The notes under the pieces were generated by a model. That model saw only the letters and a program-made list of their open reading frames with translations. It was not told the origin of the DNA and ran no database searches. From Fragilaria crotonensis (lineage: Eukaryota; Bacillariophyta; Fragilariophyceae; Fragilariales; Fragilariaceae), in contig JAKSYS010000258.1 in the NCBI GenBank assembly GCA_022925895.1, positions 1-64,000 on the forward strand: a stretch of DNA of 64,000 nt. The letters run 5' to 3'. A program made the position numbers and the translations under genes. Every line of letters begins with the position of its first letter. Position 1 is the first letter of the stretch. This document shows positions 23,888-35,155 of this stretch, one piece after another.

Positions 23888-25426
23888 ATGCAATCTGGAG
23901 AGGCCCCTCACAATCCTGTTCCGAGAATCATCGGAATGCGCATTAATTTGCACGAACGCGCTTGTGGAGATAGGAAGGAAATGTCAGATCCTTCGGTTTT
24001 GAATGGTATCACAATTGAGTTCTCTGTTGACGAGTGCGAGGACAAAGCATTGGGTATTCCCTCTCGGAACAGACACGAACCACTGGGTCTTGCAATCAAG
24101 CCTAGCAGTTTACAGCGAAAAGCTAATTCCCAGAATACATCACCATCACCAACATCGCTCATAAAAGAGAGCCCGCCAAGCAAGACCAAGAAGGCTAGCC
24201 GGAACGCATCTCGTAAGGGCGAAAGTGCCAGGTTGCCAAAAAGCCAGACATTGATGAGCGATAGTGACCAAGGTGGCAACCCCCCTGGCATGAGAAGAGC
24301 ATTCACGTCGACAGCACCATCGACCATGCCCAATTCCTCATGTGCTCCACTCGTTTCCTCTTCGAACGTTGAGGCCCTTCATTCCCCCCCTGGCACGAGA
24401 CATCACCACACATCAACGCATAATCAGGTATCAAAACCATCATCCTATGCCTTTGTGGAAACGGGCTCGAACGACAAACATTTTATAAGTCAAGGCACAG
24501 GAGTGACGCACGTCGCCGATGACAGAGCGGCGTCCGATGCTGACCGGGCCCGGCGTCGCATGGAGCGAAGCCTTCTGCAGGAGAAAAAAAGGCTGCACGA
24601 AGAGCGCCGTAATGCTACGTTAAACCAACTGAGGCGCACACAGCAAAGCAGCTCCTTTCTCGAGCAGTCTTCCAGCAACAGATCACTGGATGTTAGCGAT
24701 CTCAAAGTCCCCCGTCCTGTTGGTGGCTGTGTTCACAGTCACTCTGGTAGTGGTATCACTTCAATCTTGAAACAGGGTCGATTTTCATTGGCAGATTCAA
24801 GTTCAAGTTTCAAACAGCAGCGACAGGAAGATAGTCAGGCTTCCCTTTCATCATCACGAGTACGATTCCAAGCCGATGAGAGCCTCTCTCTCCTCGCAAA
24901 CAGCGCGTTGATGTTCTCCGAATCATGCACTTCCTTCACGTACGAAGTGTCAAGGCGTCCTGCTGACCTTAGACAGCAAGGCAATAACCATAAGATGAAC
25001 GAGTCTGATGACCACAATGGCAGTCCCCGCCAGCGTGGTAGAGGGACGATCAAGGCAGACTCACGTATGGGAGTTCCCGAAGGCAACAAGTCGCGAGAGT
25101 CCCGTCCCGGCAGTCCAACGCTTGGAGGTTCTCCGGTAGAGTTCTCGTCGGAAACTCGAGGGCTCGGGCTACCGCCTCCGCTAATGAGTGCCGGGCGCCA
25201 GTTGACACCTCAAGAACATCATCAATTGACATGCGGGCAAGAAGAACTGCAGCAGCAAAGGCCAGCGCGCCAGCAGCTTCAACAGCAGGAAAAGACTTCG
25301 CGAAGGGGCCTGTTCGGTCGTAAGCCTAAACCTGAACCAATCGAACCACCTCCGATGACAGACCATCAGCGAAGAATGGCTGCAGCTCAAGCTGCTTTTG
25401 CAATGATTGGAGGTGATCATGGTTAG
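23888..25426 (+). CDS. Unknown disordered protein with a PP1-docking-like RVRF motif
   Basis: A single exon encodes 512 residues from the first in-frame ATG at 23888; the frame is open a little further upstream without another ATG. I do not recognise the family. The composition is Ser-, Gln-, Arg- and Pro-rich and mostly disordered. One charged helical stretch (ADRARRRMERSLLQEKKRL) lies near residues 220-255. SILKQGRFS followed by RVRF (codons from 24857) resembles the basic-Val-x-Phe docking motif of protein phosphatase 1 regulators, with nearby Ser residues. The C-terminus ends in a short Ala-rich helix (DHQRRMAAAQAAFAMIGG). Codon use resembles the host genes rather than the mobile elements. 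A regulatory or scaffold role is only a guess. Confidence 0.6.
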   Translation: MQSGEAPHNPVPRIIGMRINLHERACGDRKEMSDPSVLNGITIEFSVDECEDKALGIPSRNRHEPLGLAIKPSSLQRKANSQNTSPSPTSLIKESPPSKTKKASRNASRKGESARLPKSQTLMSDSDQGGNPPGMRRAFTSTAPSTMPNSSCAPLVSSSNVEALHSPPGTRHHHTSTHNQVSKPSSYAFVETGSNDKHFISQGTGVTHVADDRAASDADRARRRMERSLLQEKKRLHEERRNATLNQLRRTQQSSSFLEQSSSNRSLDVSDLKVPRPVGGCVHSHSGSGITSILKQGRFSLADSSSSFKQQRQEDSQASLSSSRVRFQADESLSLLANSALMFSESCTSFTYEVSRRPADLRQQGNNHKMNESDDHNGSPRQRGRGTIKADSRMGVPEGNKSRESRPGSPTLGGSPVEFSSETRGLGLPPPLMSAGRQLTPQEHHQLTCGQEELQQQRPARQQLQQQEKTSRRGLFGRKPKPEPIEPPPMTDHQRRMAAAQAAFAMIGGDHG

Positions 25427-27774
25427 AACTCCATTCTGCCTCAGTCAGAAAGGGTGGGACGCAAGTTTCTTTTTGGAGCTCCCGAGCCCCACCTAGAAAG
25501 GGAACACTTCAGCACGCATGTTGAAATGGATGCGATTGTCGGATACAACCATATACCTAGGAACCCTGTATGCACTGGTTTATCCTTCCTACTTCCTTTT
25601 CAGTGGTATAAATGCTATTGGTTGGTCCAACATGTATTGGAATACATAGCGACTGGTTCACATTACTATCCTTTTGCGTGGATTAGACGAGACAATTCTT
25701 ACTCGATGGGAACTTCGATTACCACGGAGCCAACAATATTGATGCACCTCACACGGACTCATCCTCATTGCACAATCGTGCTCGGATTCAACAAAGCATC
25801 TTAACACTTATATATACCAGCTTCTGCCCTCGCCGCCCTTGTTTCGACGACACTATCATACGACCGTGCACATCCGCTTCGAGATTATGCATCGAACACG
25901 TAAGAGCATTCACATCAGGTCGCAGGGTCACAATATCGGTACAAAACAAAAATTTCACATACAGATGAGATGCGATTCCTAACCTTGATATGCTGTTTGC
26001 ATCTGGAATTGTCTACAAGCCTTGTAGACATCGCAGGTATCACGGACGATCACATTTGAGAATCCGAACCGAAAACTTGTGAGTCAATACCCAGCGACCA
26101 ACGGAATCTGGACGATGCCCAAGGTAACCATCAAGTAATTCTCCAGGAAGCTTTTCGACAAGGGAAAAATCCAGATTTAGGAAATGACGTACATGAGCAA
26201 GGAAGGGTTCAATAGTAGTTGGGATTGAGGGCTTCGCACGTTAGATACATGTACGTCGGATGAGTTTCGCCGTTTCGTGCGCAGGTGACCAACTGACTAC
26301 ACGCGTTATCAGATCCGATTAGGTTTGGCGTTGACGTCAAATTGGTGAAACCTAATCGGACCCCTGACTAAGTGTTTGTGTAGTACTCCAAGGCCCAAGG
26401 TGTAACTTATTATTATTCATAGATTTCGAACTACCTTGTACTACTATCGTACCTGGTACCCTGGTGGCCATCCATTTTATCATATCACACCATCACGCCT
26501 CATGAATCTTGTAAGACTCGAGCGCTATGAGACAGTAGCTACCGTAGACCCCCCGAAATTCTAGGTTCAAACAATTGCCTTTCAGGGTCGTTCTAGCGCC
26601 TAGGTTCCAGTCGACCTAGAATTTCGGGAGGATGAATGAGGAAACTAAATTCGACGTTCAAAATTCCGTATGTTTCTACGACGGATGAAAAGTTCCGTGG
26701 AACTTCATAAAATTCTAGGTGGCATTCACCTAGAAAATGAATGAGAATTTTCCCATACATTACCGTGGAGTGACGTTGTCACTGATATAATCCTGTCTGT
26801 GCGTCTTACTCTACCGGTATTGCTACTCCGTACTCCGTACTGTCGCATTTGACCTACGTGCCCGCGCCGAATATAGGGCACGTATTCTGCGTACCAGGTA
26901 CTCCAGTAGCGGTGCCGGAGTCTATTGCTGAATTCCGTACAGTATTAGAACTGGAGTTCACGATACTGCTACGAAAACACTAGCAAAACTGATGTAGCAT
27001 CACAACGACTGTCATCAGGAAAAATCAGGAAAAAATACTGTGAAAATTCGGAGGAGAGGGAAAAATCCGCTTGAACGCGATGGTCCAGGATCACTTTCAC
27101 TCATTTGCATCAGTCTAGAAATGGCTGAGAAATCAACCAAAGTGATGCACTTTAATACGGATCAAAATATACCGGCAGTTTTGTTTGCTACGTGTACTGA
27201 TATACCATTGCTATGTGATGGTACATCCGAAAGGATATGTAGTGCCACACGATGTTTCTGTTTGTCTGACGTTTCTGTCCCTGGGTGCATCGAACCAATT
27301 CAATTAAAAACTGACCTATGTACAGCTCAGCTGTACAATCTGTAGCAGAATGATTCTATAGGTCGTATCCAACCTAGAATTTCGGGTGTGAAAGAACTCT
27401 GACGTTCACATGAAAAACTACAAGTACACAATTTTCTAGTTCAGTTTCGCAAAATACGTTCTGTCCGCCGACCGTATTTGCGTACACCGAATAGGAAGTT
27501 GTCCCGTAAATTTGTCACCGTTCCTTCTCCTACGTGTTTTTCTAGTATCGTTTCTACACACTCTAAGAGCACACCTTCAGTCATGAAAGGGAGGTTCCCC
27601 GAACCCCCTCGTTTCGATTCGACCATTGTCCCCTATTCTCCTGATAGGGGCAATGATGTTCCTGCAAAGACATATCCAACAGAGCAACAGGGTGAAGAGA
27701 AAACAAACCACATTGATTACACTTTACCCACACAAAAAATTCATTTCTACGTACGTACCTGGTATGTTTTCTGC
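25427..27774. other. Spacer with inverted-repeat element, no gene
   Basis: No supported coding region was found. The stretch 26,800-26,960 is GTAC-rich. A set of CCCGAAATTCTAGGTT inverted repeats at 26,552-27,386 is listed separately. Short frames at 27,040-27,345 and 27,478-27,843 show no motif. Confidence 0.45.
26552..27386. mobile_element. Candidate MITE-like element(s) with 16-bp inverted repeats
   Basis: CCCGAAATTCTAGGTT at 26552-26567 is matched by its exact inverse at 27371-27386. A further inverse copy (ACCTAGAATTTCGGG) ends at 26,627, so a 76-bp foldback (26552-26627) sits inside or beside an 835-bp interval. A weaker pair (AATTCTAGGT and ACCTAGAAA) lies at 26,709-26,735. No transposase is present and no clear target duplication was found. 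Confidence 0.55.
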
Positions 27775-27955
27775 GCGGGACATTCCCGCTTCCGACAGGA
27801 TCTCCGGCTCTGCGGCAGCTGCGGCGGATGTGTAATCATGTAATGTAGAAATGTAGAAATGCTAAGGAGGTTGGCGAAAAGCGGCGCGTTTACTATGCTG
27901 CCGCACGCGCCTACCTCGGTGCTCTCCCGTTGTTACGGGGGTTGCACTTCATTGG
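27775..27955 (-). repeat. Retroelement split direct repeat B, outer copy
   Basis: About 180 bp, starting GCGGGACATTCCCGC, nearly identical to 28204-28382. It marks the outer 3' end of the element. Confidence 0.85.
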
Positions 27956-27969
27956 GCGGGCGGGCGGGA

Positions 27970-28113
27970 TAATTGAAGCTAGGGACTAGTTCCCCCTGTC
28001 TCGCTCGTGCTCGCGACACTGATCCGGGCCGCGCTACACTTCGTAGACTAGATGGTTGATTCGAGAATCAACCGAAGAATGGCAGTTGCTTCGTTGCGTT
28101 TCAAGGCGTCGGT
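27970..28113 (-). repeat. Retroelement split direct repeat A, inner copy
   Basis: 144 bp from AATTGAAGCTAGGGACTAGT to AAGGCGTCGGT, matching 33786-33929 without a visible difference. Confidence 0.88.
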
Positions 28114-28203
28114 GACGCTGCCGAATTCTGACAGCCGTAGGCTCCGTGGAGTGCGTGCTGTTCGGCCCGTCTGGCTGCCGCTCGACTGCACTCCCGTCGA
28201 ACA

Positions 28204-28382
28204 GCGGGACATTCCCGCTTCCGACAGGATCTCCGGCTCTGCGGCAGCTGCGGCGGATGTGTAATCATGTAATGTAGAAATGTAGAAATGCTAAGGAGGT
28301 TGGCGAAAAGCGGCGCGTTTACTATGCTGCCGCACGCGCCTACCTCGGTGCTCTCCGTTGTTACGGGGTTGCACTTCATTGG
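28204..28382 (-). repeat. Retroelement split direct repeat B, inner copy
   Basis: It lies just after the recombinase region on the minus strand and nearly equals 27775-27955. Confidence 0.85.
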
Positions 28383-29565
28383 CCATTGGGGCCAGGAGGG
28401 CTGGAAAGGGTGGGCCACCGGGCGGAGCGCCGGGGGGAAAGGGTGGGAGATTGAGGCGGAAGTCGCCGCCGCGAAGCATGGCGGTGGCAACGCCAGCCAT
28501 GATAGGTTGCGCCTGCACGTGTAAGTAGCGGTAGACTTCGTCCGATCGCCAGCGGCCGATGAGGCGGAGGCGATCGGACCCAATGCCGGCACATAAGAGG
28601 GCCATGGCGCCGCCCGCACGAGTGCAGCGGGCGGAAAAATCGGCAGCAACCAGATCGGGCAGGAAAGAGACGGCGTGCCGGATGAGGGTAGTGATGTGCG
28701 CGGCGAGGACAAAGCGCCATACGTCCCCTGGAGTGCGATAAGCATTGAGGGGGGTTGTGGGCGTAGCGCCTGCGGCGCGAAGTTGGGTGATGCGGCGGAT
28801 CAAGGCGTGAACAGGACAATTGGTGGGGTGGCCACTTCGCCCATGACCGATGGTTTCCCCGCACACCGTTCTTCTGAGTGGTGAACGTGAGGGTAACGAA
28901 AGTAGCGGCGTGGAGGTCGGCGAGCGGACAGGTGAGGGGAGCCAGCCGGCGGTGACCGATCGAGACACCAATGTCCTGGAGGCGGAAGAGATCATCAGCC
29001 TCCGTGCGTGGAATACCGCTGTATTCACCAGGGCGCAGGAGAAAATAGTACGCGAGGAGAAGGCAGTCCCCGGAGGCGGAAGCACGGGACCCCGGCGGGT
29101 GCGCCATGGCGTGCATGTGGGCGTGTCGCAACACCGAAAATGGCATGGGCTTGACACGTGTCGGGGGGGTGTCTATGCGTTTCCACGCGGCAAACAGGGA
29201 CTGAAGGCGGAAGTCGACGGCACCAAACGAGTTCAGGCGAGGGTCGTCGGCCCCCACCCGGGTGAACGCCTGCGCGACCTGGCGGACGGCGTCCTCCACT
29301 GTGCGAGATCGAACAGGCCGGTCGCTGGGTGCGATGCGACCGGCGCGGTATTGTTGGGCAAAGAGCATGAGAACGGGGACTGGGTCGCCGTGTATGTCAT
29401 CAAGGCGGGGTGGATCCCATGCGTGGTACAGAAACGGTGCCAGGCACGGACCGCGGAGGAGGCCGAGGTGAGCCGATGCGCAGACTGGCCGGAACGGAGC
29501 GTTGCCGTAACAACGCCCCAATCACTGCAGAGTGCATCGCGGGCTCGAGGTGGAGCAACTTCCAC
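28291..29565 (-). mobile_element. Retroelement part: tyrosine recombinase region
   Basis: The minus strand encodes a phage-integrase-like catalytic domain. Its C-terminal part, with an LIGRW box and a Tyr shortly after, fits the tyrosine-recombinase fold. It overlaps the end of the reverse transcriptase region, as is common in this family. It is treated as a fossil. Confidence 0.75.
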
Positions 29566-31475
29566 GAGGTGGCCTGAGGATAAACAGTATTAAAATGAGT
29601 GAGAAAGGCGGAGTCCGATAAATCCCAACGCCGACTTGCATCGTCGGCCATCACATTGGCGGTGCCTGCAATGTAATCGTGTTGTGGTACGTAGCGGTGA
29701 TATCGCTGGTGCAAGGCATTGAGGCGGAGCAGGTAGGCCCTGGCAGTGCTGGCGGTGGCAGATCCTTTGGTCGCCCAGGCCAAGGAGGCGCGATTGTCAC
29801 CCGCAAGCCAGATGGGGCGCTCAGCCACGGAGGTGGCTTGCGTGAGGACGTGCTTATGCGCCATGGTGCCAGCGAGCTCAAGGTCCGAAATTGATACTGT
29901 GCCGTGGCGATTGTCACTGGTGACAAGAGTCTGTTGGAGGGGGCTCGGAAAGGTCGCGCGCCAGACAAAGGGCCCCGAGGTTGAGAGAAACCAAACCCCC
30001 CCCATGCCTCGTTGGCAAGCATCGCAAGCGCCATAAGCAAGCGGGGCACCTACTGGTATGAGCTCTCGAAACCGTGTAGGACGCACCCGGAGTGAGTCGG
30101 CGATAGCTCGGAAATCCGCGAGGCTGTCAAAGATGCGACGGCTGAGACGCACGCGATGTCGATCGCCGTGTCGAAGTGCGTCCTGCAACGTGGAGAACAG
30201 GCCGCGAGCACCGGGTAAGGCGGCGGCCATAGAACGCAACTCCCCCAAGAGTTGATGCCAAGCCGGCAGGGGGACGCGCTTCCGTGTCGGGGGAAAGGCG
30301 TCGAGGAGAGTGTAGAGCCGCGCCAGACGGTGCGGAGGCAGGTTGAGCGTGCCCGCCACCGTGTCCAGGTCCCACCCGAGAATTGTCTTCTGAGTTGCCC
30401 AAGATGCGTCGCCTTGACGGAGCTTCTTAATCGAAACGGGCTCCTTCCGACTACCACGATCCGAAGGTGCCAGTGGGCGGAGGACGTGGTCGATCGCGTG
30501 CAAGGCGGCGCGCATCACGCGACGCCGATGGCGCTTCGTCTGCGCCGCCAGGATAAAGTCGTCAACGTACACGTCCCCGTAGGTAATCGGAGGGGTGCGT
30601 TGGACGGTCGAGCCCTCCCGGGCCAGGCGCGGCGCGTCTCCTCCTATCGTGGGCGGCACGTCGGCTGGTGGAGTCGCCGCTAGGGACTCCAAGTGGTGTG
30701 GGGGCAATTGGGCCCCCCGGCGCAGAGCCCCATTCAGCAGATCACAGGCGGTCTCGGTGACCGACGTGAAGTACGGCGGGCTCTCGACCCAGCCCATGGG
30801 CAAGGTGAGGGGAAGTGCCACCAGAGGAGCACCGCCGTCCGTCGGGAGAATCACGCCCAAACGAGGGATGTCATGAGGTCGCAAGGAGATACGGTAGAAA
30901 CCGTCGGCAATGTCGATCTTCGCCAGGAAGACCGGCCCGTAAGCTGGGTTGGCGTTAACCAATTTGGTGAGGAAACGGCGGAGCGCCCTCCCAAACTGCA
31001 TGGCCTCGGGGTGCCAGCCGGGCGGTGTCGTCGTTCACCCCGGGTAGGTGTAATCGACGATGAGGCGCGGACGGCGGTTGCGTTGGGGCACAACGCCCAA
31101 TGGGGATAAGCGCAGATTGGGTAGTGTCAGCGCCACCTCCAGCGGGAGTACCACCCAGAAGCCTTGGTCGCAAAACTCCACCATCTCGGTGCATACGAAC
31201 TCTACTTCGCCCTTCGCCGACTGATGGGAGCCCCGTGCTGCTGCGCGCTGCAGTTGTTCCTCCGACCAAGGGCCCGTGTGCAAGGGAACGCCCGCGCCTC
31301 GCTTTCGAAGGTGCTCCAGCAGGCGAGCAGCCTTATGAGGCAAAGTGCCTACAGTGGGCGTGATGTCTGCCTGACCTCGTTCAGTTGCCACAAACCATTC
31401 CCAATTGACACTGTTATCTAATTTAGCCGCTGCCTGTTCCGCATACTTACGCAAAGTGATCTCTGCACGAGACAA
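29566..31475 (-). mobile_element. Retroelement part: reverse transcriptase and RNase-H-like region
   Basis: The minus strand shows reverse-transcriptase signatures, including a KIDIADGFYRI block and the YVDD catalytic box. A connection and RNase-H-like region follow, with the order expected for DIRS-type elements. It is treated as a fossil. Confidence 0.8.
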
Positions 31476-31607
31476 ACGGGTGTCATCCCCATTTACTCGT
31501 GCGCGTGTCGTTGCCCGCCTGGATCCGTCGTCGAGTTCGCCGGGCCATGGTGGTGCTTGTAAGAGCCAGGGAGCAGCAGCTGTCGCTTCCGATCCCTGGC
31601 CCCAGCG

Positions 31608-33755
31608 TCAGGTGCTAGCAGCCGCCGCTGCAGTGGGTGCGACCAGGTGCGCCCTCACGTGCGCCAAGAGTCGTGTGCGTTCCCCTGGATTGGCAAATGG
31701 GCGATGCGTGGAGGCCCTGCCGCAGTTGGTGTAGCAACCGCCCCGCCCCCACCAGGATACACAAAATGCATTGCCGGCGTCGTTGGCTGGCGGTGGATGC
31801 GCACGTAGGAGGTCGCGCATCTGAGGGCGCAACTGCAAAGTGTCAAACTCAGGATCCCGTGCTGGGTTGGCGACGTAAGTTCCCTGGGGCGCCGTCGCGC
31901 CACTGGCACCACTGCTAGCGCGGCCCCCGCCTGTCGAGGCCGTCAGCCCTGACGTGGTAGAGGCGGCAGTCGAGGCCCGAGTTGTGCGGGTGCCAACTGT
32001 GTTCGCCTCGCCCCGGAATGCAGTGCTCGCGTCGGCCGTCACCGCAGCCGGGAGTGGCAGCCATGAGGACGACATGTGGAAGCAGCCGCGCTGGAGATCG
32101 CGGGTAACTCGTGAAATGAAGGAGGCTCCGGTGCATCCATATCTGCCCCGACCCCCACTCACCTGCAGTGCCTGCAAGTACTCAAACACGTTAATCTGGA
32201 CGTGCCGGAGGACGTGTGACGCGTACACGTCCCACCATGGGGTGCCCGCTAGACCTTGGTGGTGCCCGAGGTAATGCGGGAGCCGCTCGTGGAACTTGTT
32301 CCCAAGCAACCACATGCTCTTCACGAAAGGGTTCGAGTCGCCCGGCCCTTGAAATAAGGTATGGGCAAGGATGGCGAAGCGCCGTAGGGTCAAGCTGACT
32401 TGATTAAGGTCACGGGGCAGCTTGACTTTCTCCTTGTCGCGAATATCGCGTATATCGGCCAAGGATGCGCTGGCCGTTCCTTGGTCCAATTGATTTGCCA
32501 CGTTCGCTTCGTCGAGCGCCCGGTAGTGCTCCGCCTGGCTGGTGTAGACGACCAAAAATGGTTGGCAGCCCGCTCCGAGGTCGTCGGGACCGTTGCCGAC
32601 AAAATTCAGACTGGCGATCATCTGCTTGAGGCTCGTGGTCACCGCGGGACAGTATAGATCCGGTGTGAGTCCCCGATCCACGCATACTTTAGTCAGCTCC
32701 TGTTGGATGATAGATTGTTGTTCCCCTTTGGAACCACGGGCTAGGCGATTCCATAGGGGTGCAAGTTCGTCAACTGAGTTCACTTGGCAATAGCGAAGCA
32801 ACACTGGATACGTCTCGCGGTACGCATCCATGATGCCTTTAGGCTCTCGAGTAGTGCGACCACCAACTTCCCCCATGGTGGCTGTCAATTGTTGGACAGC
32901 CGTTACCATCGGGTCTATGCCGCCTCGTACTGGTGCTCCCGAGTCGATGGCTCGGCAACTCGCCGGTCACTTTGGCCGCCACGTAGTCGCTCACCGCTGC
33001 CGGGAGGAGCAGCAATGGGAACGAGGCGCGACCGCTGGTACAGCGGATAGATCCCCGCCCCCTCGAGCGGTGCAAGCGACTCGAAGCCAGGAGAGGACAT
33101 CCGCGCAGGCTTCGTCCACGCCATCCGCTGCAAACTGCCCTGTCAGTTCCTGATAGGCTGTGGCCGGACTCACACCGTCTCGGTGGATCAACGTGGCCGC
33201 ATATTTTGCAGGTATGACCTGGGTCAACCGAGGCCTGATTACCTCCGTATTTGGCGTGCCCGCCGCGTACGGTCCTAGGGCCGTGCCGGGAGGGGCTGCC
33301 GCCAGACGATCTGGCATTGAGGCCATGGTGGGTACTCGGACCCCGGCCAGGATGAGTGAGAAGTGGGAATTATCAACTTCGACCACTGGCATCTGGGTGG
33401 CGCGAACGTCACCTAGTAACCCCATGCTGAGGTCCACCAGGCCGCCCCCATCTCCCGGCAGTTCAAAATATCGCATCATGCGATGAAGTACCCGAACCTC
33501 GACTCCGGTGTTGGGCTTCTTGTTGAGACAGAGGAACGTCATAGGACGACGCTCACTCAACACGAAAGTCTGTTCCTTCAGGTTTGCCGGTGTAGGGCGC
33601 TCTCCGCCCCCCACAGCGTCGGTGAATCGGTAACTCGACACGAGGCGTGCAGGCTCCGGCTCACCGTCTTGATAACCGACTGTCGAGTAGAACTCCCGGT
33701 AGCTACCGGGTTGGGCGACGTCGTTAGGAAACTGCTGTGCCATGATGTGGGCCAA
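31608..33755 (-). mobile_element. Retroelement part: gag-like region
   Basis: The minus strand encodes a large protein region without enzymatic motifs. A Cys/His cluster resembling a zinc knuckle lies near its downstream end. Its position between repeat A and the reverse transcriptase suggests gag. It is treated as a fossil. Confidence 0.6.
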
Positions 33756-33785
33756 GACTCCACGGTTGCGCCAGCTGGTTCGGCT

Positions 33786-33929
33786 TAATTGAAGCTAGGG
33801 ACTAGTTCCCCCTGTCTCGCTCGTGCTCGCGACACTGATCCGGGCCGCGCTACACTTCGTAGACTAGATGGTTGATTCGAGAATCAACCGAAGAATGGCA
33901 GTTGCTTCGTTGCGTTTCAAGGCGTCGGT
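33786..33929 (-). repeat. Retroelement repeat A, outer copy
   Basis: 144 bp equal to 27970-28113, marking the outer 5' end of the element on the minus strand. The 60-bp minisatellite begins about 50 bp further out. Confidence 0.88.
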
Positions 33930-33979
33930 CTCAATCAAACAGCAAATCTCCGTGTTCCGCCCCATGACCCATCTCCCGA

Positions 33980-34875
33980 TCATCGTCCTACTGTCTAATG
34001 TTCTACTGACAGATGTCATACCGTCTACTGATCCTTCGATCACCGTCATACTGTCTAATGTTCTACTGACAGATGTTCTACCGTCTACTGATCCTTCGAT
34101 CACCGCTCTACCGTCTACTGTTCTACCGACAGATGTTCTACCGTCTACTGATCTCCTGATCACCGTTCTACCGTCTACTGTTCTACCGACAGATGTTCTA
34201 CCGTCTACTGATCTCCTGATCACCGTTCTACCGTCTACTGTTCTACCGACAGATGTTCTACCGTCCACTGTTCTCCTGATCACCGTTCTACCGTCTACTG
34301 TTCTACCGACAGATGTTCTACCGTCTACTGATCTCCTGATCACCGTTCTACCGTCTACTGTTCTACCGACAGATGTTCTACCGTCCACTGTCCTCCTGAT
34401 CACTGTTCTACCGTCTACTGTTCTACCGACAGATGTTCTACCGTCTACTGATCTCCTGATCACCGTTCTACCGTCTACTGTTCTACCGACAGATTTCCTA
34501 CCGTCTACTGATCTCCTGATCACCGTTCTACCGTCTACTGTTCTACCGACAGATGTTCTACCGTCTACTGATCTCCTGATCACCGTTCTACCGTCTACTG
34601 TTCTACCGACAGATGTTCTACCGTCTACTGATCTCCTGCTCACCGTTCTACCGTCTACTGTTTTACCGACAGATTTTCTACCGTCTACTGATCCCCTGAT
34701 CACCGTTCTACCGTCTACTGTTCTACCGACAGATGTTCTACCGTCTACTGATACCGTGATCACCGTTCTACCGTCTACTGTGCTACCGACAGATGTCCTA
34801 CCGTCTACTGATCCCCTGATCACCGTTCTACTGTCTACTGCTCTACTGACTACGGTTGTCCTGCCTACCATTCTA
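33980..34875. repeat. 60-bp minisatellite, about 14-15 copies, built from 15-bp subunits
   Basis: The unit has four 15-bp parts: GTTCTACCGTCTACT, GTTCTACCGACAGAT, GTTCTACCGTCTACT and GATCTCCTGATCACC. The period is exactly 60 over some 14 rows with only substitutions, and both edges are degenerate. Because 15 and 60 are multiples of three, both strands stay open for about 1 kb. The plus strand reads VLPST-VLPTD-VLPST-DLLIT and the minus strand repeats VDGRTSVGRT. Neither shows a signal, a start context or a family match, so I list it as a repeat, not as a gene. Confidence 0.92.
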
Positions 34876-35155
34876 CTGACTACTGTTCCATCATCTACTG
34901 GTGCACTGCCTGCTATCTTCCAGTTCTTTCCACACTACAGCCATCCGCCCTACCTCAGTCCCATGGCTTTGTACAAATTTTATGTTTGCATGTTCTTGTA
35001 AGGTTAGATAAGTCCTCGCAGCCTGAAATACGGTACTGCTGGGACAGGGTACATGCTCTGGTCTTGTCAAAAGATCGGAGGCGATGCCAACCCAATAATT
35101 AGTTTATATATATATGAAAAACTACAAGTACTGGTACAGACTTGAAGTACTGGTA

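Larger units (their letters stand above)
27775..33929 (-). mobile_element. Fossil tyrosine-recombinase retroelement (DIRS/Ngaro-PAT-like), about 6.2 kb
   Basis: Read on the minus strand, the order is terminal repeat A, a gag-like region, reverse transcriptase with RNase-H-like region, tyrosine recombinase, repeat B, a second A and a second B. This A-genes-B-A-B layout (split direct repeats) is the hallmark of Ngaro/PAT-type elements, which integrate with a tyrosine recombinase instead of a DDE integrase. GC content is clearly higher than the surrounding spacer. The two A copies look identical and the two B copies nearly so, which suggests a young insertion. The reading frames carry a small number of breaks (about two to four, not counting overlaps normal for the family), so I treat it as a broken copy. 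Confidence 0.85.

Noticed and set aside
33864-34871. Two overlapping long open frames on opposite strands as genes
   Set aside because: Both are by-products of the 60-bp array, whose period is a multiple of three. Neither shows a family, signal or proper start context.
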